From Anoplolepis gracilipes (lineage: Eukaryota; Arthropoda; Insecta; Hymenoptera; Formicidae), in assembly GCF_047496725.1 (NCBI RefSeq), contig NW_027328673.1, positions 1 to 64,000 of the forward strand: a stretch of DNA of 64,000 bases. The letters run 5' to 3'. Positions within the stretch are counted from its first letter, which is position 1, and each line of letters begins with the position of its first letter. Below the pieces are notes generated by a model that saw only the letters and a program-made list of their open reading frames with translations, did no database searches and had not been told where the DNA came from. A program made the translations under genes and the position numbers. This document shows positions 1 through 11,037 of this stretch, piece by piece.

Positions 1-110
1 ACTTTAATGACCAAAAGTTGTTTCGGATCGCCGGCCGTCGGACGCTGCAATCAACTGATTGTTACACGCGATGTGTGTATGTCTGAATGTGTGCGTAAAA
101 GAAAGGGACA

Positions 111-196
111 GAGTGAGTGAGTGAGTGAGAGAGAGAGAGAGTGAGAGAGAGAGAGTGAGAGAGTGAGAGAGTGAGAGAGTGAGTGAGTGAGTGAGT

Positions 197-268
<72 letters not shown>
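111..268. repeat. (GA)n microsatellite in left arm
   Basis: About 158 bp of GA with interspersed GTGA units. It is the counterpart of the (CT)n tract at 2377-2444 in the inverted arm; the two lengths differ, so the tracts have changed independently. Confidence 0.95.
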
Positions 269-272
<4 letters not shown>

Positions 273-541
273 ACCGTCTCCGCGACGGTGACGCTCCTTC
301 AATTGTCATCGACATTGTCGTCGACGACTTCAGATCGATCGATATATTGATTTTCCGACTCAGCGGAGAGAGTCAATCAATATTTTTACAAAACGCGCGC
401 TATTACGTTTTCGAAACTATTGCATTCACGAGGCGAAGGAAAAATTTGGGAAAATTTATTTTTATTTTGCTCACAATGAGATATTTTAATGTGAAAATGT
501 ATTGGTCGTTCTCAAAAGAGCGGAGTAACTAAAAGAAAATT

Positions 542-1480
542 TTAAAGCAGATGCTCGAAATGCTTGCCGTCCATCCTAACGCAAGCTCTCATGTGTTTTA
601 TTAAATTTCTTTCGACGTTCTCCATTATTTCTTCGTCGATATTCCAGATAGCAAATCGTACTTTTGTCTCCAGATCTTCTGTATCTTCGGGAAGCGTTTT
701 ATAAGTTACTTCCTTACAGTATCTCCATAAAAAAATCCAGAGGGTTGAGATCCGGAGATCTTGCGGGCCAACGATCGGGCCGTATCGAGCCATCTAGCGT
801 CCAGGAAAATTCTTGTTTAAATAATTTGTAACGATCCTGGCGTTGTGTGGCCCAGAACTGTTTTGTTGAAAGACAATATCGTTTCTTTCAAAAAATGGCA
901 CATCTTCTAAGAAATGTAGTAGATTTTCTGTTTAAAAATCTACGTTCTAGGTTCTTTCAGGTTAAAATATCTGGAAAAATAACTGGATCAAGTATTTCAG
1001 TGCCCATTATTCCAGCCCACACATTACTCTTCCAATGAGTTTGAAAATTTCGAAGTCGCATGACTCTAGGATTTTCTTTGCTCCAAAAGTGCATATTATG
1101 CACATTAAAAATTCCTTTTTGTATGAATAGCGATTCATCGCTGAATATTACACGAGAGGAATATGTGGGATCTCGATCGACGTTTCGCAGAAAATTTTCG
1201 CAAAACGTTTGTCTTGCAGGGTAATCTGCTGGTCGTAAATGTTGCACGCGTGTATAATGAAACGTGGCCAATTTTTCTTCTTTTAATATTCTTTGTACAG
1301 TTGTACGAGATAAATCTTGTTCTCAAGCAACTACTCGAATACTCGTTTCGGGAGCATCCTCCAAAGCACGTATGACTCTCTCCGTGTTCCGTACATTTCT
1401 AACGTCGCGATCTCTCCCAGTGTCGTGTTTGACTTGTAGCAGCTCAAAGACTGTACGATACTGGCAGTGTCCTGCCAAGA
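542..1480 (-). pseudogene. Mariner-like transposase remnant, left copy
   Basis: Read on the - strand this encodes a helix-turn-helix stretch (ending LSRTTVQRILKEEKL), then the DDE domain start FSDESLFIQKGIF, a block with NVWAGIMGTEILDPVIFPD, then QQNSSGPHNA and WPARSPDLNPLDFF near the end. These are hallmarks of insect Tc1/mariner-superfamily transposases. The frame is broken by stops and shifts (about 1335 and 956 downward), so no functional protein is made. The usual second catalytic Asp (QQDGAPPH-like motif in relatives) reads Asn here. Family is certain at superfamily level; the exact lineage is not. Confidence 0.75.
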
Positions 1481-2101
1481 TCCCACATATTCCTCTTGTG
1501 TAATATTCAGCGATGAATCTCTATTCATACAAAAAGGAATTTTTAATGTGCATAATGTGCACTTTTGGAGCAAAGAAAATCCTAGAGTCACGCGACTTCG
1601 AAATTTTCAAACTCATTGGAAGAGTAATGTGTGGGCTGGAATAATGGGCACTGAAATACTTGATCCAGTTATTTTTCCAGATATTTTAACCTGAAAGAAC
1701 CTACGTAGATTTTTAAACAGAAAATCTACCACATTTCTTAGAAGATATGCCATTTTTTGAAAGAAACGATATTGTCTTTCAACAAAACGGTTCTGGGCCA
1801 CACAACGCCAGGATCGTTACAAATTATTTAAACAAGAATTTTCCTGGACGCTAGATGGCTCGATATGGCCCGATCGTTGGCCCGCAAGATCTCCGGATCT
1901 CAACCTTCTGGATTTTTTTATGGGGATACTGTAAGGACGTAACTTATAAAACGCTTCCGAAGATACAGAAGATCTGGAGACAAAAGTACGATTTGCTATC
2001 TGGAATATCGACAAAGAAATAATGGAGAACAAAAGAAATTTAATAAAACGCATGAAAGCTTGCGTTAGGATGGACGGCGAGCATTTCGAGCATCTGCTTT
2101 A
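1480..2101 (+). pseudogene. Mariner-like transposase remnant, right copy
   Basis: This is the mirror copy of the left-arm transposase. It starts at the arm junction with DPTYSSCVIFSDESLFIQKG, runs through the WAGIMGTEI block to about 1694, then continues in shifted frames through QQNGSGPHNA and the SPDL-type block to a stop near 2101. The helix-turn-helix region is absent because the inverted arm begins inside the catalytic domain. As in the other copy, Asn stands where the second catalytic Asp is expected, so the change probably predates the inverted duplication. Non-functional. Confidence 0.7.
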
Positions 2102-2370
2102 AAATTTTTTTTTTTAGTCACTCCGCTCTTTTCAGAGCGACCAATACATTTTCACATTAAAACATCTCATTGTGAGTAAAATAAAAATAAATTTTCCCAA
2201 ATTTTTTCCTTCGCATCGTGAATGCAATAGTTTCGAAAACATAATAGCGCTTGTTTCGTAAAAATATTGATTGATTCTCTCAGCTGAGCCGGAAAATCAA
2301 TATATCGATCGGTCTGAAGTCGGCGACGACAATGTCGATGACAATTGAAGGAGCGTCGCCGTGGCGGAGA

Positions 2371-2376
<6 letters not shown>

Positions 2377-2444
<68 letters not shown>
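2377..2444. repeat. (CT)n microsatellite in right arm
   Basis: A nearly pure CT tract of about 68 bp, inverted relative to the GA tract in the left arm of the same palindromic element. Confidence 0.95.
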
Positions 2445-2448
<4 letters not shown>

Positions 2449-2577
2449 ACTCTGTCCCTTTCTTTTACGCACACATTCAGACATACACACATCGCGTGTA
2501 ACAATCAGTTGATTGCAGCGTCTGACGGCCGGCGATCCAAAACAACTTTTGTTCATTAAAGTAACGTTATTTTAAGG

Positions 2578-3695
2578 AACACTTATTCCTGACGTAATTA
2601 TAAGACATTTTCTTCTTTACCAAAATTTTATTTAAAGCATAATTTTATATTATAAGATAAAATAGTTAGCGACTCATGCGGCGGTAATCACCCGTCGGAC
2701 GGTCAGCTGAGCCCGCTAAAGTTACTAGATTATAAAGTACCGCAAACTATTTTCCCCATTCTCCGTAGAGGAAAAATGGCGGCGGTTTTCTAACCTAATC
2801 TGATTCTAACTCCAATATAACGAACTTTATAAGCAATGTAGGTGAATGTGAAAACTGCTCCAAAAGTGCACCATTTGCAAAATTTGTATTTATAAAAATA
2901 AAAAATTATATAAAAAAAAGATAACACCGTAAATCATGTAAATAATTGTTATATTTTTTTAGGTTTTGCATTTATAAAACTTTATGGCTACACTTCGACT
3001 ATATTTAGTTGCTGCTTTAACATTAATATCACACAGTTAATATCACTATTTTTCTTTTTTAAGGAAAAGTGAATCCTTGTTATCATAAAGTTTTTTATAA
3101 GCTTATAAGCGATATTATGACATGAAGGAATGTGTATTGAACATAATTGCAAAAATATGTTAACAAATTCAGTAGCTGTTAACTTATTAAAAATTAATTT
3201 AACTTCATTTTTTTTAAATAATAATTTACACTTATAAATAAAATTATATATATCCATAGTTGGAAAAAGTAGTATATTTTCTTTGTACTCTCTTAATGTA
3301 GTGTACAATGTTAAGTTATTATTAAAATCATTCATACAATTTGAATCACTTACAAGACTATTAAAACAATGATCGCAATATTTTAAATTTTTAGAATCAA
3401 ATAAGAAAAGTAGTTAGAATAGAATAAATAGTTAGATAGAAGTAGTTAGAATTAGATTAGGTTAGAGAACCGCTGCCATTTTTCCTCTAACGAAGAATGG
3501 GGAAAATAGTTTGCGGTACTTTATAATCTCGTCGCTCCTGCCTGCCTTCTTTACTCGACGCGTGATTTGCTAACTATTTTTGCTTATAACTAAAAAATTA
3601 CGCTTCAAATCAAATTTTGGTAAGAGAAAAATTGTCTTAAAATTGTGTCAGGAATACGTCATTTTACGGACAGAAGGTTGTTCTGGGACACCCTG
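2578..3695. mobile_element. Inverted-repeat element with P/THAP9-like remnant
   Basis: About 2580-2820 matches 3420-3665 in inverse orientation (for example TATAAAGTACCGCAAACTAT near 2730 and, in inverse, near 3510). The right end reads GGACACCCTG followed by TATA, the same terminus as the other CAGGGTGTCC repeats here. The left end lacks that terminus and abuts the mariner palindrome, so it is probably truncated. Between the arms lies the transposase C-terminus listed separately. Most likely an internally deleted DNA transposon. Confidence 0.6.
2988..3400 (-). pseudogene. P-element/THAP9-like transposase C-terminal fragment
   Basis: The - strand frame, open upstream of the first Met at 3335, reads about 135 residues. 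It contains a CDHC pair near its start (about 3375), a YNFIYKCKLLFKKNE segment and IPSCHNIAYKLIKNFM followed by a basic stretch. This order (CxxC, YxFI.KCE.LF, CHNI.) resembles the C-terminal region of P-element/THAP9-type transposases as I remember the family; the assignment is by pattern only. It is flanked by the inverted arms of 2578-3695. No N-terminal THAP domain or catalytic core is present, so it is a relic. Confidence 0.45.

Positions 3696-3730
<35 letters not shown>
3696..3730. repeat. (TA)n tract between two CAGGGTGTCC termini
   Basis: An alternating TA run. To its left a repeat ends with GGACACCCTG; to its right another begins CAGGGTGTCC. This fits insertion of both into TATA-type targets. 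Confidence 0.9.
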
Positions 3731-3733
<3 letters not shown>

Positions 3734-4064
3734 GGGTGTCCGGTAATAATCGCCTCACCGCTCATATACAGGTAGAGCAGGTCAAACTGAGTAGAAAAGT
3801 CCTCTACCATTTTTCGATTTTCGAAATAAATATCGAGAAATTAATTACCAAAGATTGACAAATCTGGGCGAGAACAAGCGCACGGCGAGAAGGCCCATCC
3901 TACTGCTAAGCGGTTACTAGGCGCTCATTGAATGATAGGAGGAGCGGTCTACGACTGAAAATGGATGCGTATGAGTAGCACGCCTATTAACCGCGTAGCG
4001 GTGGGACGGCCTTCTTGCCGCGCGCGCTTTACTCGCGCGGATTTGCCGATCTTTTTTAATTAAT

Positions 4065-4222
4065 TTTCTTTGCATCGTATATACCCTAGCTTAAGCCTTC
4101 CCCATCCTCCTCTTTTCATCTTAGCCTCCAAGTCCGCAATCAAGAGATTAAACATACACAAGTTTAACAGGCAACCCTGTCTCATCTTCCTTTTCCATCC
4201 CATTATCGGACACTTTGTACAT
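4065..4222 (-). pseudogene. Non-LTR reverse-transcriptase fragment
   Basis: On the - strand the translation includes KMRQGCLLNLCMFNLLIADL followed by a KRGGWGRLKLG segment. This matches the RQGCPLSP.LFN..IADLE block of non-LTR reverse transcriptases (just upstream of the YADD motif), and resembles the corresponding part of the element at 56.0-59.6 kb. Only about 50 codons remain and the adjoining sequence is unrelated. It is a dead fragment captured between palindromic arms. Confidence 0.6.
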
Positions 4223-4223
4223 A

Positions 4224-4360
4224 CAGTCGGACCTCTTATCCTACGACAAAAATTTGTGAGGGTATAATTCTCTTTTCGCGGTCGTAGCATGAGAGGATTT
4301 TTTGTCGTAAGATAAGAGGTTTCGTAACATAAGAGGGTCGTAGGATAAGAGGTCCGATTG
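4224..4360. mobile_element. Pogo-like MITE, 137 bp
   Basis: Starts CAGTCGGACCTCTTATCC and ends with the inverse of CAATCGGACCTCTTATCC. TIRs are about 24 bp, and a TA dinucleotide flanks each side (4222-4223 and 4361-4362). CAGT-type termini plus a TA duplication point to the pogo/Tc1-mariner group. No coding sequence. Confidence 0.75.
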
Positions 4361-4480
4361 TATAATATTGTTCGCTGAGTGTTTTTAATTAATAGTGTAA
4401 TAATTATTGCGCAAATCGCAAAATGGTAGAGGACTTTTCTACTCGGTTTGATTTACTCTATCTGCCCATGAAAGGTCACG

Positions 4481-4780
4481 ACGCCAATTTAAGGGTGACT
4501 TCGTCCAAAGATTGCCACTTACGTATGTAGAGAAATAGCGAAACGATATATGTATATTCACACCACACGATCGACGATAACGAAAGCACCTGACGCGAAG
4601 AGGAATCGGCACACACTCTCGCGACTCGCGGCGAATATACGAGATTATTAACGTAAAAGTTTCACTCGGACTTGTGCAGGGACGGCGCAACGGGTCATGA
4701 AACAAATGGTACCTCTAGACGGTTAATATTATATAATCATTATTATGTAATATTTATTATTACACAATATTATCGTTTAT
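4481..4780. other. Unassigned stretch
   Basis: Moderately GC-rich sequence (to about 4720), then AT-rich. I see no coding frame or splice pattern I can support and no match to the other repeats in this window. Confidence 0.4.
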
Positions 4781-4781
4781 A

Positions 4782-4932
4782 AACATGATGATAAGATATA
4801 CTCGGCAATGAGAGCCCATACGCGGATGTTGATGCGTAAAGAAATTAATTCTTTTCCCGAAAAAATTAATTTCTTTACGCATCAACATCCGCGCATGGGC
4901 TCTCATTGCCGAGTATATCTTATCATCATGTT
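4782..4932. repeat. Near-perfect hairpin, 69-nt arms, 13-nt loop
   Basis: 4782-4850 and 4864-4932 are reverse complements with one mismatch (ATACGCGG versus ATGCGCGG). The loop is CTTTTCCCGAAAA. It could be a palindromic MITE or, less likely, a small-RNA hairpin. Confidence 0.85.
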
Positions 4933-5089
4933 TGTAAATATTGGAGTCGTATATATTTTCAAATTATTATCGTTTATTTAAAGTTTATTGAATTATTATT
5001 GCATTCTATACAATAGTATGTAATATTATTGACCATAGGAAGGCCAACTATTTTCAATTATAACTTAGAAACTGAGATTCAGACAAAAT

Positions 5090-5170
5090 ATTGTAATAGG
5101 AAAAATTGTCTCAGAATTTGCTCAAGAATATGTCATTTTAAGGACATCAGGTTTTTTTAAATCACCCTGT
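5090..5170 (+). repeat. Partial copy of a CACCCTG-ended repeat
   Basis: The text around GAATATGTCATTTTAAGGAC and the ending ATCACCCTGTATA resemble 3620-3700 in the same orientation. Only one end is present. Confidence 0.55.
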
Positions 5171-5475
5171 ATACGAAATCCTAAACTATTTTTTATTTGA
5201 GCTTTCTACTCATTTTTATATAACATATATACATTATTCCAGGAAACAGGAAATATTTTTTATAAACCATATACTATAGACTGCGCAGTGTACTATGGAC
5301 TCCATTATTTAAACTGTTGACGAATTATGGCAAAAAGACGTATTTGACGTGTGTGACAAAGAAACTTAAAAATCCCTTAAGGAACTAGGCAACAGCTTAG
5401 ACAATGGAATACGCAGTTCAATATAGTAAAAAGTATGGACTATACATTTTTCATACTCTAAAATGTTGGGCATTT

Positions 5476-6525
5476 TCAAACACCGGCGAAAAATCATCGT
5501 CGACAAAAAATTTATAAAGCATTTTGAAGTTTCTTTAACGAGCTATCAGTTCTAAAAAATTTTTATTTTCTTTGTTCTTAAAAAAAACACATTGTTTTAT
5601 TCCTTATAATTACTAATTTTTTAAACTTTGCAGTTTAATAAAAAAATTTCTCTCGAAATATTTAAATCAAATTCTATAAACTACAATTTGTCTATAAAAC
5701 GCTTTTTTTTAAAATTTTTCTATGATTTTTTTTATCAATTTACACCTGATTTTGAAATTAAACCTGTATTCTTTAGAAATGAAAAAATAAAAATATTTTA
5801 AATTAATAGCAAAAGTTAGTTTTTAAACATCAAAATAGTTTTTAATTTTTTGTGTGCAATGATTTTTTGCTGAGTACTAACGTTATTTAAAAAATACAAG
5901 TTTAATTTCTCATGTAACTCAGCAAAAAAAATTGTAAGAGATTTAAAAAAAATTGTTTCGTATAGGTAAATGTTATATACTTTTTAACATTTGTGCTACA
6001 TGTCTCAAAAAACTTTTTTTATTGAGCTGCAAAATGTTAAAAATACCTATTTTAAAGAAAAAAAATGTATCCTTTTTTACAAAGAAAAAACGTATTTTTT
6101 TTTAAGATACTAAGAAAATAGAAAAATTTTAAAAACTACATTGATAACGTTAAAACTTTGTCTCAAAATTTTTAATCTTTTGTGCGTTAATTTTTCACTA
6201 TATATCAACATCTAAAAAAAACAGGTTTAATTTCAGAATCATGTAACTCGACCAAAAAAAATTGTAAGTAAAAAAAACCGTTTTGTAAAACGTTTAATTT
6301 ATGGAACTAGACGTAAACTTGTGACAGAAATCTTTTTATTGAGCTGCAGAATTTGCAAAAATATTAATTTTAACAAAACAATATGTTCTTTCTTAAAAGA
6401 ATAAAGAAAATTTAAAAATGGTTTCAACTGCCAATAGCACGTTAAAATTGAAACTTCAAACTTTAAAATGCTTTTTTAATTTTTTGTTCATAATAATTTT
6501 TTGTCGAGATTTTCACCGGTTTGAA
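5476..6525. repeat. Inverted repeat with internal direct repeat
   Basis: CAAACACCGGCGAAAA...GTCGACAAAAAATT at 5476-5512 recurs inverted at 6495-6525, and similarity continues for roughly 100-200 nt inward. Inside, two copies of a block (about 5840-6060 and 6150-6370) share TTTAATTTC, CATGTAACTC, AAAAAAAATTGTAAG and TTTTTATTGAGCTGCA in the same order about 325 bp apart. No coding sequence. Confidence 0.55.
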
Positions 6526-6590
6526 CATAGTTTATTTTCTTAAAGTTGTAGGATATGAAAAGTATTCTCTATTTTTTAAAAGCGTGCTCG

Positions 6591-6750
<160 letters not shown>

Positions 6751-6972
6751 TTTTTATTATGTGTGTGTGTATATATATATATATTTTGCGATTTGCGCAA
6801 TAATTATTAAAATATTAATTAAAACGCTTAGCATATGAACGCGCGTCATATATATCACTCAACATATGCTGAGCATTTTTAATAAATAAAATGGTAGAGG
6901 ACTTTTATGTTCAGTTTGACCTGCTCTATCTACCCTAGAGAGGTGGGGCGGTAATTACCGGACACCCTGTAT

Positions 6973-7669
6973 ACATATATGTATATATAATATAAACGTA
7001 CGCACATAAATGCATGAGCGTTGAAATGAGCGTGAACGAACATATACGTAACGTGAGCGGATGTGTAAACGTGCACATGTATGTATATGTTTGCATTTCC
7101 GATCATGTATAACAACGAAACACAATCATTTGCAAAAATAAATATTGCCAAGCTTTTCAATAGTATTCGACAGAAATTAAAAATAAAGCATCTTATATCC
7201 TAACATTAAAAATATTTTAATATAATATTTCAATACTTTTCTTGTTACTACTCGAATTAAATATTTCTTTACATGCTTTTTTATCACACATCTCTGTCTG
7301 CGTTTTCAATGCACAGTAATTAGGTGCATTTTGGGTTAGATGCAAACTCATATATAAATGCACAAAAGAAAAGAAATTTATCTTATCATTTCATAATGAA
7401 CGAGTAACAAACAACTCATGTTGCGCAAATTTAATCTCTTTTTGATACAGTAAAACTGATAATGAGTAAAAGCTACATCCAAGATATCATGTTTTCAAAT
7501 TTAAAAATATGATTTCATAGTTGCATTATGAAGTTAGCAAATCCCTGTGCATTTATATGAAATAAATAATTTGACTACATAGAGAGGAGGGAATTATTCT
7601 CTTGTTTTCTAAATTTTCCTTCTCTCTTCACCCTTATTTTACTTGCATGCATCTGATTTGCATTTTATA
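6973..7669. other. AT-rich stretch, no gene seen
   Basis: Begins with alternating ATGTATAT/ACGT sequence, then AT-rich DNA without supported coding or repeat structure. Confidence 0.5.
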
Positions 7670-8319
7670 TACAGGGTGTCTCAGACCACCCGTACACCCC
7701 TTTTATCTCGGAAACAGAGCGTTTTAGAGAAAAATGTTTCAGACAAAAGTTGTATAGTTTCGAGGGATACGTAAGATTGTGTCATTGATTTGACCTTGAA
7801 TTTTTATTTGAAGGTCATGTGAAGGTCACGTCCATTTTTTTAAATGAAAGACTCTATTTTTTATTGCATATTCTTGTAGCTTACCTCGAGAGCTTTCCAA
7901 AACACTTATGATAAAGTATTTTTCATTAAGTATTTTCTGAGTTATGAGACTTGAAAATTGCAATATTTTGACATAAAATATTCATTTTTTGATTATCTTA
8001 TCTTAATAGTTTTATGCACAGAATAATGAGACAAATCAATTGGTGTAAAGAAGACACATAGTTATCTTTAAGAAAAAATCTGAATTTGCAACTAGCAGTT
8101 ACACATTTTTACTTTAACATAATTATGTTTTAATTACGTATTCCATTTAAAAAATCGACGTGACCTTTACATGACCTTCAGATGAAAATTCAAGGTCAAA
8201 CCAACGACACCATCTTATGTATCCCTCGAAACCATGCAACTTTTGTCTGAAACATTTTTCTCTAAAACGCTCTGTTTCCGAGATAAAAGGGGTGTACGTG
8301 GTCTGGGACACCCTGTATA
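7670..8319. mobile_element. CAGGGTGTC-ended inverted-repeat element (CCCCTTTTATCTCGG type)
   Basis: Left end TACAGGGTGTCTCAGACCAC and right end GTCTGGGACACCCTGTA. The arms pair from 7671-7860 with 8140-8319, including ACCCCTTTTATCTCGGAAAC and its inverse. TATA flanks both ends. The arms contain TGACCTTGA (7791-7799) and TCAAGGTCA (8190-8198). The centre holds the block TTTATTGCATATTCTTGTAG shared with repeats at 27.2 and 43.6 kb. No coding sequence. Confidence 0.8.
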
Positions 8320-8667
8320 TTGATGATGAAAAATCATTAAAATGTAGGTATTGTGCATGAAATGCATGAGAATGTGCAAATGTATCGGTGCATGCTACAA
8401 TTTTAGTCAATGCTTCATCTGATATTTCCATATTTTCGATGCTTTAACGATTTAATATCATCATTTATAAATCAATTTATGCAATAATAAAGAGAAAAAA
8501 GTGCACTTAATTATTTTTTAATCGTGTAACATAATCTAATCACTAGTAAAATGCCAACAACAAACAATTAATAAAGAGTTTCTGTTCGATAATAAACCAT
8601 AAACAAAGAAATTGATTATAAATTTATTTAGAATGCAAAATTTAAAATAGTATATATTTGTATACAT
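8320..8667. other. AT-rich spacer, no gene seen
   Basis: No coding frame with recognisable content and no repeat shared with the rest of the window. Confidence 0.45.
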
Positions 8668-9886
8668 ATAGGGTCTCATTTTAAACAATGCATTTTGATA
8701 TCTTTGTTATAACTCATCATAAGCAAAAATTTTTCAGGCTAAAGTTGAATGGCTCCGGGGACACATGATAAAAATGTGGACTTGACCTTGAGTGGTCTTC
8801 TGAGGGTCATTAATGTTTTCTTAAATGGAACTTTATATTTTTTAATATAGATTATTGTAGCGATGCTCAAGACCTTTCCAACGACCTATATTAAAACTAT
8901 TTTATCAAATATAATTATTGAGATTTGAATTTTTTAAATTCACTTTATTTGTTATCATGCGAATAGTTAAAAAGGTTTATAACAGTAGTAGTTTTTCTTG
9001 AAAATTACGATTATAATTTGATTGTAAAATATAAATGTCAAATCTTGTTAAAGTACTTGTTTTAAATGAGTCCCCTTATCTCTCACATCAAGCATCATTT
9101 TACGTGAGTCTCGTCGCCTCTCACATCTGAGTTATCTATCTGCATTATTAAAAAAAATTTAAAGGTAAACGCATTAAGAATTTAACAAATGCTCAAAAAT
9201 ATTTCCCTGAATCAAAGATTAATTCAACGTTATCGGAAAACAAAATGAAGGATTCAAATTTAATAACAAACTAGCAATTTTTTTACAGCGAGGAGACTCA
9301 TGTAAAACAAGTACCCCAATGTAAGAGGGGAGAGCATTTAAAACAAACAGTTCAACAAAATTTGACACTTGACCGTAAATCCTGAATAACGCAAATATTG
9401 GCTATATACACACATTTACAAATATCAGCACCCATTACCAGTTAAAAATGGCATTACATTTTTCCTTAATTGTGAACAATTTTTTTTTAAGTACTTTTAT
9501 AAAAAAAATGCCAAAATGCATTATTTAAAATGGAACATCCACTCAAAACATTCATAATTTTTAACAATTATTATTGTTGCAAACCTTCTCAACTAGCCAC
9601 GCAATAATAAATAAAGTGAATTAAAAAAATTCAAAAGTCATATTTGCTAAAATAGTTTTAATATAGGTCGGTGGAAAGGTGTAAGCATCACTACAATAAT
9701 CTACATTTAAAAATATAGAATTACATTTAAGAAAGCATCGCTTTCTCATCTTAACAATTACTCAAGGTTAAGTTTATATTTTTTATCATGTATTCTCGTC
9801 AAAATCATATAACCTTTATCTGAAAAAATTTGGTCTATGATGAGTTACAAGAAAGATATCAAAATGCATTGTTTAAAATGGGATAT
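8668..9886. mobile_element. Inverted-repeat element (AGGGTCTCATTTTAAACAATGC type)
   Basis: The left end ATATAGGGTCTCATTTTAAA with AATGCATTTTGATATCTTTG is repeated inverted at about 9850-9886. Arms of about 290 nt (8668-8960 and 9590-9886) pair imperfectly. The left arm carries TGACCTTGA (8783-8791) and a relative of the 7.8-kb internal block (pattern GATTATTGTAGCGATGCTCAAGACCTTTCC). No coding sequence. Confidence 0.65.
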
Positions 9887-10116
9887 GCGCGCGCGCACCC
9901 CCCCCCCCCCTACACACACACACATGTATTCTGTATTAAAGTTTTGCAGGTCTAATAAATTTCTTAATAAATTTATTAAGGATCTTAATTTTCTTGTTTA
10001 TGTTTCATTATCAAAAAAAACTTTTTTAACTGTTTGGTAGTAAGTCTGATAATTGGTTTTATTCGTTTCGTAAAATTTAATAACTGCTATCCTCTTGTTT
10101 GTCTGCACCGTGAAAG
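9887..10116. other. Simple-sequence stretch before first exon
   Basis: Short GC alternation, a run of 12-13 C (about 9898-9910) and a CA run, then AT-rich sequence with a pyrimidine tract leading into the acceptor at 10116. Confidence 0.6.
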
Positions 10117-10203
10117 CGTTTATTAAGAAATATCGATGTCTCCTTTTATGATTGTTTTAATTGCTTCCGCTACATCACCAGCGACCAGGATTTTTCGCGC
10201 AAG
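10117..10203 (+). CDS. Cys-loop ligand-gated anion channel, internal exon (M3-M4 loop), probable
   Basis: An 87-nt frame of 29 codons starts after an AG acceptor preceded by a pyrimidine-rich tract and ends at AAG|GTAATT. It encodes residues including NIDVSFYDCFNCFRYITSD, in a base composition clearly richer than the AT-rich surroundings. It is phase 0 at both ends, matching the next three candidate exons, which together would form about 130 residues between M3 and M4. By itself the sequence carries no diagnostic domain. Its assignment rests on phase, strand and position upstream of the M4 exon. Exons for the ligand-binding domain and M1-M3 were not found and would lie left of the window. Confidence 0.5.
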
Positions 10204-10902
10204 GTAATTTCTATTGCACATCATAAATCTCTCTTCAAACAGCAAAGCGTTGTTAAATATTTATATTCTTTATTAATATTTCTCTAATTTTATTAATTAA
10301 TGTTATAATATTGAGTTTTTCGGAAAGTTTTCTCTCACTAGTCCTTTTTTTCTTATAAAATATATAAAAATATACACAGTCAGGAAAGATTTCTGAATAA
10401 TGACAAAAATAAAAAGAGAAAAATATTCCAAATAGAAATATCATGGCCGCTGGCGTAATAAAGACCATCACTTGCGTAGAAAGCATTTTTAAAATAAAAA
10501 GTTTTGAAAGATGAGCATGCGGTCGAAAAAAACAGAAAAATACTCTTGTAATAATTATATTTATTTTAAATGTTTTCTGCGTTTGATACTTTTTGAGCAT
10601 AACTTTCATGCTCAATAAGTCTTAATTTTGATTAGGAGAAACAAAGTAGAAAAGCGGCTTTTACAATATCATAACTCATCAAGCTGCATATATAACAAAT
10701 CCTTCTATTAATATAAAAAACACAAACACGTAATAATAGACAAATTATTTCCAATAAAAAAGTAAAATTAAGATTCTATGTGAAAAATAATAAAACATGG
10801 AACTAATTACAAGTTATCACCTTATTATATACAACTTATATATCATGCCTTAGTTGTGGTATCAACAAATTGCTTCTGCTATTAAACTAATTCTCATTTA
10901 AG
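10204..10902 (+). other. Intron (699 bp) of the channel gene
   Basis: AT-rich, from GTAATT to TTTAAG. No transposon or RNA gene recognised. Confidence 0.45.
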
Positions 10903-11037
10903 CTTGACACATATCATAAGCTTGAGTCGAGATATCTTTTGAGATGCAACAAGGCGGTGCGGGAAATCCGTTCAAAATTCATACAGTTTTATCGCAATTA
11001 TTTTCAAGCGAGATCATGCCAAAAAACGTGCGGAGAA
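10903..11037 (+). CDS. Cys-loop ligand-gated anion channel, internal exon (M3-M4 loop), probable
   Basis: A 135-nt, 45-codon frame bounded by TTCTCATTTAAG and GAA|GTAAGC, phase 0 at both ends. It encodes a polar, basic segment containing YHKLESRYLLRCNKAVREIR and then KFIQFYRNYFQARSCQKTCG, typical of an intracellular loop with an amphipathic region. A start at 10921 after a second AG would also keep phase. It joins in frame to the preceding exon and to the exon at 13625. I do not recognise this block from memory as one particular subunit; membership in the channel gene is inferred from the common phase, strand and spacing. Confidence 0.55.

Larger units (their letters stand above)
1..2562. mobile_element. 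Palindromic Tc1/mariner-superfamily element (two inverted copies)
   Basis: The sequence from 1 to about 1172 is repeated in inverse orientation at about 1480-2562, at high identity. The reverse complement of the right end (ACTTTAATGAACAAAAG) matches the first bases of the window, so the left end lies at or just beyond position 1. Each arm carries an outer GA/CT tract and a piece of the same transposase gene, and the two copies face each other. The unpaired centre (about 1173-1480) holds the N-terminal coding part, which only the left copy retains. It could be one element with very long terminal repeats or an inverted duplication of one copy. No target duplication can be tested because the left flank is off the window. 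Confidence 0.75.

Noticed and set aside
4..532. Long Ser/Leu and Arg/Glu repeat open frames
   Set aside because: They come from the (GA)n/(CT)n microsatellite, which lacks stops in all frames; no other coding evidence.
10253..10615. 120-codon hydrophobic - strand frame
   Set aside because: Lies inside an AT-rich intron of the channel gene, Phe/Ile/Lys bias only, no motif or conserved neighbour.
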